This document shows, one piece after another, positions 7,117 to 15,256 of a stretch of 64,000 bases of DNA. This DNA comes from Jeotgalibaca sp052266715 (GTDB taxonomy: Bacteria; Bacillota; Bacilli; Lactobacillales; Aerococcaceae): NCBI GenBank assembly GCA_052266715.1, contig JBQPRB010000009.1. One strand, 5' to 3'. Positions within the stretch are counted from its first letter, which is position 1. The number at the start of each line of letters is the position of its first letter. The notes beneath the pieces were generated by a model. That model saw only the letters and a program-made list of their open reading frames with translations, was not told the DNA's origin and did not search any database. The position numbers and the translations under genes are program-made.

Positions 7117-8916
7117 TTGGATTTATCAAAGCAAGGGACTAGTAGTGAATTAAAAGAAAAGAAAAAATGGGTTTCTCAACAAAATGGAAAGGTGAATTTA
7201 AATCATTCTCTGAGAACAGGAAAGTTTTCATATAATAATTTAAATATCAAGCAACGCTTATTGTTAATATTCTCCATTATTATGCTCTTTATGACGAGCA
7301 TTGGTCTAAGTAACCTCTATTCCTTCCAAAAGGTTTACAGCGATGTCGATGAAATGGTGGCGGGTGATATCATAACCATGAAAATCTATGACAATGTTAA
7401 TTATTATTCCGCACGTCGTTTAGCAGCGGTCCGTGGCTACTTTTTAACAAGCAAAAAAAGTTATGTTGATCAAATTGAGAAGTATACCGATTTACTTAAT
7501 ATCGAAATTAATAAGATATTAGGAAAAGGAGTATCTAAAGAAGTCGAAAAGACTTTTGAAGATTTTTTCTTGCTTGATATTATGCTTGAAGAACAAATTA
7601 AATCCGTAATGGAAGGCGGAAATCGTGGAGAAGCACTCAGAGTAGTGAACAGTTACTACAATCCTGAAATTGAGCAATTGACAGAAAATATCCTAACTTA
7701 TTCAAGCATACAAGCCGATCGGGCAAAAGCAAAAACACAAGATGTTTTATCACAAATTAAATCCAGTATCATAATGATGATAATCATGCTTGTCATTGCT
7801 TTTATTTTGAGTGTGATTTTAATTATCATTTTTGCTAATAGTCTTACTAGACCCATCATAAATATCATGAATCGATTGAAATCCATTTCAGAAGGAATCT
7901 TAGGTCAAAAACCATTGGAAGTTCCTGGAAAAGGTGAAATATCTGAATTGACGAAGACAACAAATGAACTTCAAGAACGATTCACGAATATGATTACAAA
8001 CATTTCCGGAGCTGCCGTTGAATTAGCACAACATAGTGAGGAATTATCCCAATCTTCCAATGAAGTAAAGACTGGTGCTGAACAAGTAGCCATGACCATG
8101 CAGGAATTGGCGATTGGAACAGAAAACCAAGCACATACAGCCAGCCAAATGGCGACAAACATGGAACAGTTCGGAACCGATTTTGAAAATGCTTCGAAAA
8201 CCGCTACTGAAATTGGTCATGCATCAAAACAAGTTGTGTCTTTATCCCATCAAGGGAAAGATTTAATGGATTCATCCAGCCAACAAATGGGGCGTATCAA
8301 TGAAATCGTCCAAGAATCAGTGGGGATGATGACTGCTTTAGATAAGAGTACACAAGAAATCAATAAACTAGTAGTCATTATTCGGGGCATAGCAGATCAG
8401 ACAAATCTATTGGCGCTTAACGCGGCAATCGAGGCAGCACGTGCCGGCGAACATGGTCGTGGCTTTGCGGTGGTAGCGGATGAAGTTCGTAAATTGTCTG
8501 AACAAGTAGGGGATTCGGTGAAAGAAATCACCGGCTTTGTAGAAAACATTCAGAAAGAATCCACTTATGTAGCTAGTTCTTTAGCAGAAGGCTCGTCAGA
8601 AGCTAAAGCAGGCCTGGAGAGTATTATTGAAACACGGACGACATTCGACCAAATTTCCCAATCACTAGACCGTATGGTGGAAGAAATAGAAACCATCAAC
8701 AAAGATATTCTTAACTTGTCCGAAACAAGTGGGGAAATGGGACATGCTATTTCAGAAATCGCTTCTGTTTCCGAAGAGTCTGCTGCTGGTGTAGAAGAAA
8801 CTTCTGCTGCATCTCAAGAAATTACAAGTACCATGGAAGAAGTAGCTGCTAATGCTAACCAAATTGCCGAACAAGCAGAAATGCTGAACGGAATGGTGGC
8901 ACAATTTAAACTGTAA
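7117..8916 (+). CDS. Methyl-accepting chemotaxis protein
   Basis: A transmembrane chemoreceptor of about 599 aa, first gene of the chemotaxis operon. After a polar N-terminus of about 45 residues come TM1 (LLLIFSIIMLFMTSIGL), a periplasm-facing helical sensor domain of about 155 residues, TM2 (IIMMIIMLVIAFILSVILII), a HAMP region and a long coiled-coil signalling domain. The highly conserved hairpin tip is seen as DQTNLLALNAAIEAARAGE. There is no known small-molecule-binding motif in the sensor region, which looks like a four-helix bundle. I chose TTG 7117 because AGGAG at 7104-7108 is well spaced for it; GTG 7108 would overlap that site. The ligand is unknown. Confidence 0.92.
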   Translation: MDLSKQGTSSELKEKKKWVSQQNGKVNLNHSLRTGKFSYNNLNIKQRLLLIFSIIMLFMTSIGLSNLYSFQKVYSDVDEMVAGDIITMKIYDNVNYYSARRLAAVRGYFLTSKKSYVDQIEKYTDLLNIEINKILGKGVSKEVEKTFEDFFLLDIMLEEQIKSVMEGGNRGEALRVVNSYYNPEIEQLTENILTYSSIQADRAKAKTQDVLSQIKSSIIMMIIMLVIAFILSVILIIIFANSLTRPIINIMNRLKSISEGILGQKPLEVPGKGEISELTKTTNELQERFTNMITNISGAAVELAQHSEELSQSSNEVKTGAEQVAMTMQELAIGTENQAHTASQMATNMEQFGTDFENASKTATEIGHASKQVVSLSHQGKDLMDSSSQQMGRINEIVQESVGMMTALDKSTQEINKLVVIIRGIADQTNLLALNAAIEAARAGEHGRGFAVVADEVRKLSEQVGDSVKEITGFVENIQKESTYVASSLAEGSSEAKAGLESIIETRTTFDQISQSLDRMVEEIETINKDILNLSETSGEMGHAISEIASVSEESAAGVEETSAASQEITSTMEEVAANANQIAEQAEMLNGMVAQFKL

Positions 8917-8944
8917 GTAATCCAATCTAGGAAAGAGGGATGGC

Positions 8945-9400
8945 ATGACAAAGTTTATAAATTTTATTTGTAACGAACAACATTTTGCCCTTTCGATTGA
9001 TGGTGTCGAAAAAATATTGCTTTATGGCAATCCAACAATTATTCCCGATACGTCAGATTACATTAGCGGTTTTCAATCTTATAATGAAGCACCGCTAATA
9101 CTTATTGATATGAAAAAGCGATTATTTAAAGAAAAATTGCAACCCAATGAACAAACAAAAGTCATTGTTACGAATTGGAACGGCAATAAAATTGGACTTA
9201 TCGTTGAACAAATAACGACTGTGAGAGAATATCCCCAAATAGATACGGACGTTTCAGAAAATGAAAATGCTAAAACAGCCTATTTAGTTGGAACTTTTCA
9301 GGAAAATGCTGTCATCACTCTGCATATCGATGTGGAGAAGTTGTTTACCTCAGAAGGCGAACAAGAAATAGTGGGACTAATTGAAAAGCAAAGGAGCTAA
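8945..9400 (+). CDS. cheW: CheW chemotaxis adaptor
   Basis: A 151-aa single-domain CheW-like protein that couples receptors to the kinase CheA. It starts 28 nt after the receptor gene behind GAAAGAGGGA. The pattern of short strands with IDGVEKILLYG, APLILIDMKKRL and KIGLIVEQITTVRE is typical of CheW. Its position between receptor and cheD in a che operon supports the name. It is rather divergent, but no other domain is present. Confidence 0.85.
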   Translation: MTKFINFICNEQHFALSIDGVEKILLYGNPTIIPDTSDYISGFQSYNEAPLILIDMKKRLFKEKLQPNEQTKVIVTNWNGNKIGLIVEQITTVREYPQIDTDVSENENAKTAYLVGTFQENAVITLHIDVEKLFTSEGEQEIVGLIEKQRS

Positions 9401-9405
9401 TGGGG

Positions 9406-9888
9406 ATGGAAAACAGCGTCAAGGTTGGAATTGGTGAATATAAATCTTCTCGCTCCCCGCAATCATTGGTAACTATTGCTTTGGGATCATGTGTAGGCAT
9501 TGCACTATTTGAGTCACAAACACAAGTAGGCGGTTTGAGTCACATTATGCTGCCGGACAGCACAGCTTTTCATGGCGAAAAAAAACCAGGGAAATTTGCT
9601 GATTTGGCTATCCCGTCATTAATCGAGGAGATGCGATTGTTGGGAGCAAGGGGCAATATGACCGCTAAAATCGCTGGTGGTGCAAGCATGTTTAAAGGTA
9701 AAAAAACATCTTCTCAAATGCAAATTGGTCAACGGAATATCGAAGCGGTAAAAAGAATTTTACTGGAACTGGATATTCCTATTTTAGGAGAGCACACGGG
9801 TGATCATATTGGTCGTTCGATGCTGTTTGACCTTGAGAAGCAAACGGTTCTTATTCGTACTGCGAACCGCGATTACATTGGTTTATAA
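9406..9888 (+). CDS. cheD: CheD chemoreceptor glutamine deamidase
   Basis: CheD deamidates receptor glutamines and in Bacillus-type systems also binds CheC. The family core is present: LGSCVGIALF with the catalytic cysteine, GGLSHIMLPDS with the catalytic histidine, and KIAGGASMF. I place the start at ATG 9406 because AAGGAG ends about 9 nt before it; ATG 9400 would be only 3-4 nt from the ribosome site. The product is about 160 aa, a normal size. It overlaps or abuts cheW, indicating translational coupling. Confidence 0.92.
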   Translation: MENSVKVGIGEYKSSRSPQSLVTIALGSCVGIALFESQTQVGGLSHIMLPDSTAFHGEKKPGKFADLAIPSLIEEMRLLGARGNMTAKIAGGASMFKGKKTSSQMQIGQRNIEAVKRILLELDIPILGEHTGDHIGRSMLFDLEKQTVLIRTANRDYIGL

Positions 9889-9902
9889 AAGAGGTGGATG
9901 GG

Positions 9903-10904
9903 ATGGCAGTACGTATTTTAGTCGTTGATGATTCAGCATTCATGCGAAAAATATTATCGGCGCAGATTAATAATATTGACGGCTTCGAAGTTGTTGCTAC
10001 GGCTGTAAACGGCGAAACGGCTTTACAGAAATTGGCTATCTATCAACCAGATGCCATTACCCTGGATGTCGAAATGCCCGGAATGAATGGACTGGAGACC
10101 GTAAGACGTATCCGCGAGAAGAGTGATGTTCCTGTATTTATGTTGAGTTCCTTGCAAGGAAAGGATATCACGATTCAAGCTCTGGAATCAGGCGCAACAG
10201 ATTTTATCGAAAAACCAAAAAATCTCAGAGAAAATCCTGATTCTTTCAAAAAAGAGCTTGCTTCTCATATTCGTGCGATTTTTCAAAAAAAAGAATCACA
10301 AACAGAACCTATCAGGCCCATTAAAAAAGTATGTATAGATAATAAACGCTTTAAAGCAGTCGTCATAGGTGCTTCAACGGGTGGACCAAGAGCCCTCCTG
10401 GAAGTGATAAGCAAACTGCCAAAAGATTTAGCTGTTCCTGTATTCATTGTTCAACATATGCCCGAAGGTTTTACCAACTCTTTTGCACAGCGTCTGAATC
10501 AGAATGGACCCGTTCCAGTAAAGGAAGCAGAGCAAGGTGAAAAAATCATTCCCGGAACGGTCTATCTGGCACCGGGAAACTATCATATGTCGCTTGCTAA
10601 CGATGGAATCGTACTGACCCAATCACAAAAAGTAAATGGTGTCCGGCCGGCAGTTGATATTCTATTCCATTCAGCTGCCTATAAATACAGCAAACAATTA
10701 TTGGCAATTATCATGACCGGCATGGGTAAAGATGGCACGTTAGGAATGGAAGTAGTGAAAGCTAAAGGTGGATGCACAGTCGCTCAAAATGAAGCCAGCT
10801 GTGTCGTTTACGGTATGCCAGGTAATGCTGTAAAGGCGGGCGTAGTAGATGTCATTTCGGATTTAGATGAGATGACGAAAATACTGAATGACATTGAAAG
10901 GTGA
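9903..10904 (+). CDS. cheB: CheB receptor methylesterase with receiver domain
   Basis: A 333-aa response regulator with an N-terminal receiver domain (acidic pair in LVVDDSAFMRK, phospho-acceptor Asp in TLDVEMPGMNG, Lys in FIEKP) and a C-terminal methylesterase domain with the catalytic serine (GASTGGPRAL), histidine (VQHMPEGF) and aspartate (GMGKDGTLG). It removes methyl groups from receptors to give adaptation. ATG 9903 is chosen because GAGGTGG lies just upstream. The stop codon is 4 nt before the cheR start. Confidence 0.95.
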   Translation: MAVRILVVDDSAFMRKILSAQINNIDGFEVVATAVNGETALQKLAIYQPDAITLDVEMPGMNGLETVRRIREKSDVPVFMLSSLQGKDITIQALESGATDFIEKPKNLRENPDSFKKELASHIRAIFQKKESQTEPIRPIKKVCIDNKRFKAVVIGASTGGPRALLEVISKLPKDLAVPVFIVQHMPEGFTNSFAQRLNQNGPVPVKEAEQGEKIIPGTVYLAPGNYHMSLANDGIVLTQSQKVNGVRPAVDILFHSAAYKYSKQLLAIIMTGMGKDGTLGMEVVKAKGGCTVAQNEASCVVYGMPGNAVKAGVVDVISDLDEMTKILNDIER

Positions 10905-10908
10905 GTTT

Positions 10909-11685
10909 ATGACACAACAATTTGAAGCATTTTACGACTGGTCCAAACGGGAACTTAATTTACAATTAGATGGCTATAAACAAAAACAATTGCAACGACG
11001 CATCAGCACTGTGATGAAGAAAAGCGGAGCCAAAGATTTAAAAGAGTATGCCCTGTCCATTAAAAAAAATGCGGAAATAAGGCAGGAGTTTCTTGATTAC
11101 ATCACCATTAACGTCACTGAGTTCTATCGCAATGCCCAAATTTTTGCTGAATTCGAGCAAATTTTGTTAGAAAGAGTGGCTCCTAAATACCCAGACTTAA
11201 AGATATGGAGTGCAGCTTGTTCGACCGGAGCAGAGGCATATTCAGTTGCGATGGTCTTGAAAAATAATAACCTGCACCACCGCAGTAAAATTATTGGGTC
11301 TGATATCGATGCGACGATTATTCGAAAGGCTCGTGATGGGGTTTACCGCGATGCGGAAGTAAAAAATGTTCCCATGGGTGATCTTAAAAAAAATTTTTCA
11401 GTTGATGAAAAAAAATACTATCTGAATTCCGAAATAAAGGATTTAGTCCAATTCAAAAAGCACGACCTTATCCAGGATCGCTATGAAAAAGGCCATCATG
11501 CGATTATTTGCCGCAATGTCACGATTTATTTTAATGACGAAGTAAAAGAAGCGATCTATCAGAATATTAGCGATGCATTAGTTCAGGGCGGAATCTTCTT
11601 TATAGGTGCAACGGAAACCATTTATAATCCTAAAAAGTACGGATTCAAAAAAATAGGTTCTTTTATTTATGAGAAAGTTGAATAG
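10909..11685 (+). CDS. cheR: CheR chemoreceptor methyltransferase
   Basis: A 258-aa SAM-dependent methyltransferase that methylates receptor glutamates. It has the N-terminal helical domain and the SAM-binding core with WSAACSTGAEAYSVAMVL near residue 105, then IIGSDIDATIIRKAR and the RNVTIYF motif. ATG 10909 is used, with GAAAGGTGAG formed by the end of cheB as the ribosome site. It forms an adaptation module with cheB and cheD. Confidence 0.95.
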   Translation: MTQQFEAFYDWSKRELNLQLDGYKQKQLQRRISTVMKKSGAKDLKEYALSIKKNAEIRQEFLDYITINVTEFYRNAQIFAEFEQILLERVAPKYPDLKIWSAACSTGAEAYSVAMVLKNNNLHHRSKIIGSDIDATIIRKARDGVYRDAEVKNVPMGDLKKNFSVDEKKYYLNSEIKDLVQFKKHDLIQDRYEKGHHAIICRNVTIYFNDEVKEAIYQNISDALVQGGIFFIGATETIYNPKKYGFKKIGSFIYEKVE

Positions 11686-11696
11686 GGGGGACAAAG

Positions 11697-13676
11697 TTGG
11701 ACGATAACAGCCAGTACTTAGAATTATTTTTCGAAGAAACAGATGAACATTTACTGAAACTGAATGAATTGGTTTTGGAATTCGAGAAAGATGCGACTGA
11801 TACACAAATCCTGAATGATATATTCCGTTCTGCCCACACCTTAAAAGGCATGGCAGGAACCATGGGCTTTGAGAAAATGACGGAAGTCACACATAAACTG
11901 GAAAATGTCTTTTCAATCCTGAAAGAAGAAAAATTGATAGCGGATGAAGAGATAATCAATGTCGTATTCAATAGCCTAGATGCATTAGCAGAAATTGTTG
12001 AAAATATTCGAAATGAAGTTGAAGAAGGTGATTATTCGCAAATCCTGACGGTCTGTGACCGTATTGTAGCGCGAGCGGATGGTAAAGCAGAAGGAATACA
12101 AATAAAAGTAAGCCAACCTGATTTTTTTGCGTTAGATGAATCAGACTGGAGTATAATAGCGGCTGCTCAAGCAAGCAATTACAACACTTTCCAAATTACA
12201 GTAACAATTGAAGAGGATAGCATGATGGTGAATGCTCGTGCTTTTCTTGTCATCAACAAATTGGAAGAGGTTGGGGAAGTCATGAAGACTGATCCCGTTT
12301 CGGAAATATTGGAAGCAGGAGACTTTGGTCGTACCTTTCAACTTCTGTATATCACGGAACGCGACCAACAAACGGTATCTGACATCATCAATGAACAAAG
12401 TGAAGTTGAAGCAGTTGAAGTTATGACAATTGGAGAAAGACGACAAGACGAGCTGGCTGTCATCGAATCAACTGCAGAGGTAAACAAGAAAGAAAAAACA
12501 ACCATGATAAATGGGCACAACCATAATCAGTCTGTGCGCGTTGATTTAGAAAAATTGGATTCGTTTATGAGCCTTGTTTCTGAATTGATTATCTATCGCA
12601 CACAATTGGAAGATATCAGTGAAAAAACTAACAATAAAAAGATGCAAGAAACCTTAAGTTATGTTTCACGTGTAACAAATCAACTGCAAAACTTAGTTCT
12701 AAACATTCGTATGCAACCGTTACAAACCGTCACAAATCGTTTCCCACGCGTCGTTCGTGATTTGAGTAACGACTCCGGAAAACCGATGGAATTGGTGATT
12801 GAGGGTGATGATACAGAGTTAGATAGAACAATTGTCTCGGAATTAAATGAGCCTTTGATTCACCTGATTCGCAATAGTGCCGATCATGGCATTGAGTCGC
12901 CGGAAATTCGTCGGGCTTTGGGTAAACCAGAAAAAGGAACCATCAAAATTTCAGCATATCAAGAAGGAAATCGTGTCTTTATTACGGTTTCAGATGATGG
13001 CAAAGGGCTGGATGCCGAAGCAATTAAGCAAAGCGCCGAGAAAAAAGGAATCGCCACAGCAGGATTATCTCCAAAAGAAATTCAAGAACTTATTTTCCAT
13101 CCCGGTTTTTCAACAGCTGAAAAAGTAACGAAAATTTCCGGCCGTGGTGTCGGGATGGACGTTGTGAAGACGAAAATCCAGGAATTAGGTGGCATGATTG
13201 ATATCAAGAGTGAACCAAGTGTCGGGACATCCTTCCGCTTGAGTTTGCCGTTGACGTTATCAATCATTCCTGCTCTACTGGTCCAAGTTGAAGCGCACAC
13301 TTTTGCGATTCCCTTGAGTGTCATTAACAAAGTCATTCACACCAACCCGGATGATATTAAAGCGATTCATGGTGGCGAAGTATTGCTTGAAAATGATAAG
13401 ACTATCCCAGTTATTCGTTTGGAAAACCATCTAAATATTTCTCGGGATCACCGCCAAGATGAGCACCTGGTCCTTGTGACGATTGATGGCAACGAATATG
13501 GGCTTTCCGTGAATGCCATCATTGGCCAGCAAGAAATTGTCATTAAAGAATTAGGCGAAGAATTCGAGGAACAAACGGATTACCTCGGTGCCACAATCAT
13601 GGGAGATGGCAGTATCGTCCTTATCTTAAACGTGACTGCGATTTGTATGGAAAGGAAAACAATAGCGCATGTCTAA
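11697..13676 (+). CDS. cheA: CheA chemotaxis histidine kinase
   Basis: A 659-aa CheA with the usual domain order: an Hpt domain with the phosphorylated His in RSAHTLKGMAGT (about residue 47); a CheY/CheB-binding P2 region (about 150-250); a dimerisation domain (about 280-345, MSLVSELIIYRTQLE); an HATPase with NSADHGIE, SDDGKGLD and GRGVGMDVVK; and a C-terminal CheW-like domain. The start is TTG 11697, with AGGGGGG about 8 nt upstream. It overlaps cheC by 8 nt. All catalytic motifs look intact. Confidence 0.95.
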   Translation: MDDNSQYLELFFEETDEHLLKLNELVLEFEKDATDTQILNDIFRSAHTLKGMAGTMGFEKMTEVTHKLENVFSILKEEKLIADEEIINVVFNSLDALAEIVENIRNEVEEGDYSQILTVCDRIVARADGKAEGIQIKVSQPDFFALDESDWSIIAAAQASNYNTFQITVTIEEDSMMVNARAFLVINKLEEVGEVMKTDPVSEILEAGDFGRTFQLLYITERDQQTVSDIINEQSEVEAVEVMTIGERRQDELAVIESTAEVNKKEKTTMINGHNHNQSVRVDLEKLDSFMSLVSELIIYRTQLEDISEKTNNKKMQETLSYVSRVTNQLQNLVLNIRMQPLQTVTNRFPRVVRDLSNDSGKPMELVIEGDDTELDRTIVSELNEPLIHLIRNSADHGIESPEIRRALGKPEKGTIKISAYQEGNRVFITVSDDGKGLDAEAIKQSAEKKGIATAGLSPKEIQELIFHPGFSTAEKVTKISGRGVGMDVVKTKIQELGGMIDIKSEPSVGTSFRLSLPLTLSIIPALLVQVEAHTFAIPLSVINKVIHTNPDDIKAIHGGEVLLENDKTIPVIRLENHLNISRDHRQDEHLVLVTIDGNEYGLSVNAIIGQQEIVIKELGEEFEEQTDYLGATIMGDGSIVLILNVTAICMERKTIAHV

Positions 13677-14244
13677 TACCTTTACTGAAATGGAAATAGA
13701 CATTATGAAGGAAATCATCAATATTGGTGGTGGGAATGTCGCAACGAGTATTTCTAACATGTTCGGAAAAAAAGTTCATATGGAGCTGCCGTTTATAACA
13801 CAAATGACTTATGATGAAATATTTGCCTCTATCATGCCGGCTGAAGAAATCGTGAAGGCTGTGCAAATGGAAGTTGATGGCGCCATCAAAGGACAATTTT
13901 TATTATTATTGGATGAAGAAGGCCTCATTAAATTTAATCGTGAACATGAAAAATTGATTCAGGATAACGAAGAGCTCGCCAATTCAGCAGTATGCGAACT
14001 GGCAAACATCTTGGTGAATCAATTTATACAGGCGATTGTAAAACTATTTGATGTTCCAATGAGTGCTTCTGTACCCTATTTAACCGAGGATATGTTTGGC
14101 TCGCTGTTAAGTAGCGCCTATATGGAAGAGTTTCAATATGACGATTATGTCTGGATATTCAAAAATGAATACTGGATTGAGGATGAGAAGTGGGATTCTT
14201 CCTTTATTTTGTACCTCAAGCAGGGGTTTTGGAAAAATTCTTAA
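13669..14244 (+). CDS. cheC: CheC-type CheY-P phosphatase
   Basis: A 191-aa CheC-family protein. The two active-site helices are visible: EIINIGGGNVATSIS near residue 14 and ELANILVNQFIQAI near residue 110, both keeping the Glu-x-x-Asn pattern used for CheY-P dephosphorylation. The gene overlaps cheA by 8 nt and cheY follows after 30 nt, so kinase, phosphatase and substrate are co-expressed. Presence of CheD with CheC matches the Bacillus-type adaptation scheme. Confidence 0.85.
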   Translation: MSNTFTEMEIDIMKEIINIGGGNVATSISNMFGKKVHMELPFITQMTYDEIFASIMPAEEIVKAVQMEVDGAIKGQFLLLLDEEGLIKFNREHEKLIQDNEELANSAVCELANILVNQFIQAIVKLFDVPMSASVPYLTEDMFGSLLSSAYMEEFQYDDYVWIFKNEYWIEDEKWDSSFILYLKQGFWKNS

Positions 14245-14274
14245 ATTATATCAGAGAAAAAGGGGAAATATAAA

Positions 14275-14580
14275 ATGGTAAAAAACATATTGGTTGTAGA
14301 TGATGCGGCATTCATGCGCATGAAATTAAAAGACATTCTTGAAAAAAATGGTTATACAGTAGTTGGAGAAGCAGCTAATGGTCTTGAAGCAGTTTCTCTT
14401 TACCAAGAAGTAAAACCTGATTTAGTTACGATGGATATCACAATGCCTGAAATGGACGGGATTGATGCCTTGAAACGAATTAAGGCATTGGATGCGGGTG
14501 CAAAGGTCATTATGTGTAGTGCCATGGGGCAACAAGGGATGGTTATGGATGCGATTAAGGCGGGTCCGAGCCATTCGTGA
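14275..14580 (+). CDS. cheY: CheY response regulator, truncated at a fusion junction
   Basis: The first 97 or so residues are ordinary CheY: the acidic pair in VVDDAAFMRMK, phospho-acceptor Asp in TMDITMPEMDG, and the Ser/Ala region MCSAMGQQGMVMDAIKAG. The protein then stops after four unrelated residues (PSHS). Strand 5, helix 5 and the conserved Lys that normally follow (in a KDFIVKPF-like stretch) are missing; CheY is usually about 120 aa. From about 14568 the DNA instead encodes the interior of an FtsE-like ATPase in another frame. The truncated product is unlikely to fold as a working receiver. This is either a real rearrangement or an assembly join. Confidence 0.9.
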   Translation: MVKNILVVDDAAFMRMKLKDILEKNGYTVVGEAANGLEAVSLYQEVKPDLVTMDITMPEMDGIDALKRIKALDAGAKVIMCSAMGQQGMVMDAIKAGPSHS

Positions 14581-15241
14581 TTTGAGTTTCGCGATTGAAG
14601 AAGGGGAATTCGTCTATCTATTGGGTGCGAGTGGTTCAGGGAAATCAACCTTGATCAAAGCTTTGTACCGGGATGAAAAAATCAGTACAGGCTCGGTAAG
14701 GGTTGGCGATTTTGATTTATCTAAAATAAAAGCACGTGATTTACATAAACTTCGTCGCGATATCGGTGTTATTTTTCAGGAATACCATTTGTTACCAAAG
14801 AAAACCGTTTATGAGAATGTGCGTTTTGCCCTGGAGATTTTGGATGTTCCTGAAGAAGAAATGGATGCCCGTATTAGACAAACGCTGACGTTAGTGGAGT
14901 TGGCTGATAAGGCGGATTCTTATCCGGATGAATTGTCAGGGGGGCAGCAACAACGCGTGGCGATTGCCCGCGCCTTGATTAATGAACCGCGTTTATTATT
15001 GGCAGACGAGCCGACCGGAAATTTGGACCCTCATACATCGCTGGAAATCTTTCGTTTGTTGATGCGCATTAATCGCCGTGGCACCACGGTACTACTGGCA
15101 ACTCATGATCAACATATTTTCCAACGCTTTCAATTTCGTTCTTTGACGATGGCGGATGGCATGCTGATTGCGGATGAATCCAAAAAAGCAGTAGGATCCT
15201 TGCAATACGACTATAAGAAAAAAGATTTTTATATTGTTTAG
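14549..15241 (+). CDS. FtsE-like ABC ATPase lacking its native N-terminus (fused to cheY)
   Basis: From RAIRDLSFAIEEGEFVYLLG onward this is a clear FtsE-type ATPase: Walker A GASGSGKST, Q-loop VIFQEYHLLP, signature LSGGQQQRVAIARAL, Walker B LLLADEPTGNLD and His switch LLATHDQ. Family members begin with about 15 further residues (first beta strand and a YPNG-like turn), which are absent. The frame instead runs back into cheY sequence, giving possible starts at ATG 14549 or 14492. ATG 14549 is used here because it lies shortly after an AAGGG. No ftsX follows; the next gene, after 15 nt, is an ATP-grasp ligase. FtsE with FtsX controls cell-wall hydrolases at division. Whether this copy is the housekeeping ftsE is uncertain. 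Confidence 0.8.
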   Translation: MRLRRVRAIRDLSFAIEEGEFVYLLGASGSGKSTLIKALYRDEKISTGSVRVGDFDLSKIKARDLHKLRRDIGVIFQEYHLLPKKTVYENVRFALEILDVPEEEMDARIRQTLTLVELADKADSYPDELSGGQQQRVAIARALINEPRLLLADEPTGNLDPHTSLEIFRLLMRINRRGTTVLLATHDQHIFQRFQFRSLTMADGMLIADESKKAVGSLQYDYKKKDFYIV

Positions 15242-15256
15242 AAGGGAAGACAGCCA

